From: Roseovarius sp. S88
Lineage (GTDB): Bacteria; Pseudomonadota; Alphaproteobacteria; Rhodobacterales; Rhodobacteraceae
Length of the DNA stretch: 64,000 nucleotides
Direction: 5' to 3'
NCBI RefSeq assembly: GCF_037023735.1
Contig: NZ_CP146069.1
Span: 2,893,501-2,957,500 of the forward strand
The notes beneath the pieces were generated by a model. The model made no database searches. It was not told the DNA's origin and saw only the letters and a program-made list of their open reading frames with translations. The translations under genes were made by a program, and so were the position numbers. Numbering within the stretch: position 1 is the first letter of the stretch; the number at the start of each line of letters is the position of its first letter. Of the stretch, positions 62,811-64,000 are shown piece after piece.

Positions 62811-64000
62811 CCGTAAAGCGTGCTCCAACGCTCTATCAACTGCTGTTGCAGACGTTTGGAGCGTGTGTTCCAGCTTTTGGACCCTTGTGGTCGCGTGTCG
62901 TTCTTGCTGTCCACCTTGGCCCGCAGATCATCATTCGCGGTGAAGATTGCAAAGGCCAGATCCTTACCTTTCGGCGTGGTTGCATACCCCGCCAGCGAAC
63001 TCACGAAATAGAGCGTGCCGGTTTTTGCCGCGACCTGAATGGGATGCCCTTTGTTGGGCGACCCATTTTTGTCGCGCAATGTGATCGGCTTCAGGATCGG
63101 CTTGAGCATCTCCGATTTTCCGAACCGCGCCAAGGCCTTGGCCAGATCAACCGCCGTCAGACGTGAGGCATCGCTCAACCCCGAGTGATCCGCCAGCCGC
63201 GCGTTTTTCATACCCAATTCGGTTTGTGCCCAAGTGCTCATTTCCCGCGCGGAAACCGCCAGCCCAGTACGTCGCCCACGACGCCGCAAAGAGGCTGTCA
63301 TCCCAACCAGCTCAGCCGTCAGGTTGGTGGAAAACTTCAGCATATCCTGCAAAATGTCGGTCAATGGCGCGCTTTTGTGACTCACCAGCATTGGGGCATC
63401 TGGCAAGGACTTAATCGGCTTTCCTGCAGTCAGGGAAATGTCATTCACCTCGGCCAGGCGCGCAAAAACTTCGGTCGCATAGGTATGCGGATAGCGCACC
63501 GGCAACCACCGCGCCCCGCCATTGCCCAATGCACGCCGTGCCACGCTCCATTGGTCGTGGTCACCACCATCGGAATAGACGTAAACCGGACCTTTACGGT
63601 TCGAGATGTCCATGCGCGCCGCCCGCACAGCTGGGCGATACCTCTTGGTGCGCGCCTCCATGGTCACATCATAAGTCTGACCTTTACGCTTCCACTCAAA
63701 ATGCACGCGATTAAAGTTGAGGTTCAGCCCCGAAATCGACGGATTATATCCGACATGGTCCGGCTGACTGGGATCAATCGCGCGCACAAACGGCACCGCC
63801 CCCGCCCAACAGCGCAGGCGACCGGTCACCCGGTTGACCCCTGCTGCTTTCAAACGCTTCACCATGTCGCCAAACACATCGGTGTCCAGCGTCGGATCCC
63901 CGCCCCCGGCCAGGATCAAATCTCCGTCCAACACGCCGTCCTTGACTGGGCCAGTTGCCAAAAGCCTGGTTTCAAACCGAAAATCGCCACCCAGCACATC
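62807..64000 (-). CDS. dacB: D-alanyl-D-alanine carboxypeptidase, PBP4 (DacB) family, 5' end cut
   Basis: The C-terminal part, about 397 codons in the window, of a class C-type low-molecular-mass penicillin-binding protein that trims or cuts peptidoglycan in the periplasm. SGLS (LADHSGLSDASRLTA) is the SxN-type motif and AAKTGTLYFVSSLAG the KTG box. The SxxK serine and signal peptide lie beyond the window. LILAGGGDPTLDTD is also typical. Confidence 0.9.
   Translation of the reverse strand, partial: DVLGGDFRFETRLLATGPVKDGVLDGDLILAGGGDPTLDTDVFGDMVKRLKAAGVNRVTGRLRCWAGAVPFVRAIDPSQPDHVGYNPSISGLNLNFNRVHFEWKRKGQTYDVTMEARTKRYRPAVRAARMDISNRKGPVYVYSDGGDHDQWSVARRALGNGGARWLPVRYPHTYATEVFARLAEVNDISLTAGKPIKSLPDAPMLVSHKSAPLTDILQDMLKFSTNLTAELVGMTASLRRRGRRTGLAVSAREMSTWAQTELGMKNARLADHSGLSDASRLTAVDLAKALARFGKSEMLKPILKPITLRDKNGSPNKGHPIQVAAKTGTLYFVSSLAGYATTPKGKDLAFAIFTANDDLRAKVDSKNDTRPQGSKSWNTRSKRLQQQLIERWSTLYG

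Overview
The window looks like a chromosomal segment of a marine Roseobacter-type alphaproteobacterium (Rhodobacteraceae). This is inferred from gene content and order (infA-maf-RNase E/G-yacG-tRNA-Phe, DUF484-xerC, metR/metF, phosphatidylcholine synthase, a zur/znu cluster) and from GC-rich, roseobacter-like protein sequences. No rRNA gene is present, so the genus is not fixed.

Positions 1-27.5 kb are ordinary core genome. In order they hold: priA (cut by the window edge), a transaldolase-family aldolase, an amidinotransferase/DDAH-fold enzyme, DUF484-xerC-ankyrin, a cytochrome P460, a frameshifted phosphatidylcholine synthase, a minus-strand run (CinA-like, GNAT, AhpD-like, OmpA, ogt), sfsA-map, benE, DUF3253-ileS, GST, a PPOX-fold protein, a globin, the ycjX-GNAT-ycjF operon, truA, tRNA-Arg, a decayed taurine-dioxygenase gene, and the zinc uptake system zur-znuC-znuB/znuA around a likely Zur operator. 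An IS3 transposase remnant follows.

Positions about 27.5-51.3 kb are a mobile island of about 23.8 kb inserted at the 3' end of tRNA-Phe. It has a P4-type integrase beside the tRNA, an imperfect att-like repeat at the far end, and GTTACCCCCA arm-type repeats at both ends. Inside, from left: an AlpA-like regulator; a type I restriction operon transcribed hsdR-hsdS-X-hsdM, in which X resembles the PrrC anticodon nuclease and hsdM carries a frameshift; a serine recombinase; small and unknown proteins; two facing modules that each pair a Replic_Relax-like protein (winged helix, with a PD-(D/E)xK-like half in the first) with a VirD4/HerA-type ATPase; a 577-residue unknown; a CHC2/Toprim primase; a strongly structured non-coding region plus a 22-bp-period iteron-like array; a replication-type winged-helix protein; a KfrA-like protein; and the integrase. 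I read it as an integrative mobilizable element with its own plasmid-like replicon and a phage-defence cargo.

Positions 51.3-64 kb return to core genome: yacG, RNase E/G, maf, infA, a nitrilase-family amidohydrolase, a GT2 glycosyltransferase, the divergent metR/metF pair, a DUF2235 hydrolase, a CoxL-like molybdenum hydroxylase, an ornithine-decarboxylase-family enzyme with a divergent Lrp/AsnC regulator, and a PBP4-type carboxypeptidase cut by the window end. Family names are recognised from sequence patterns by eye; no database search was run.
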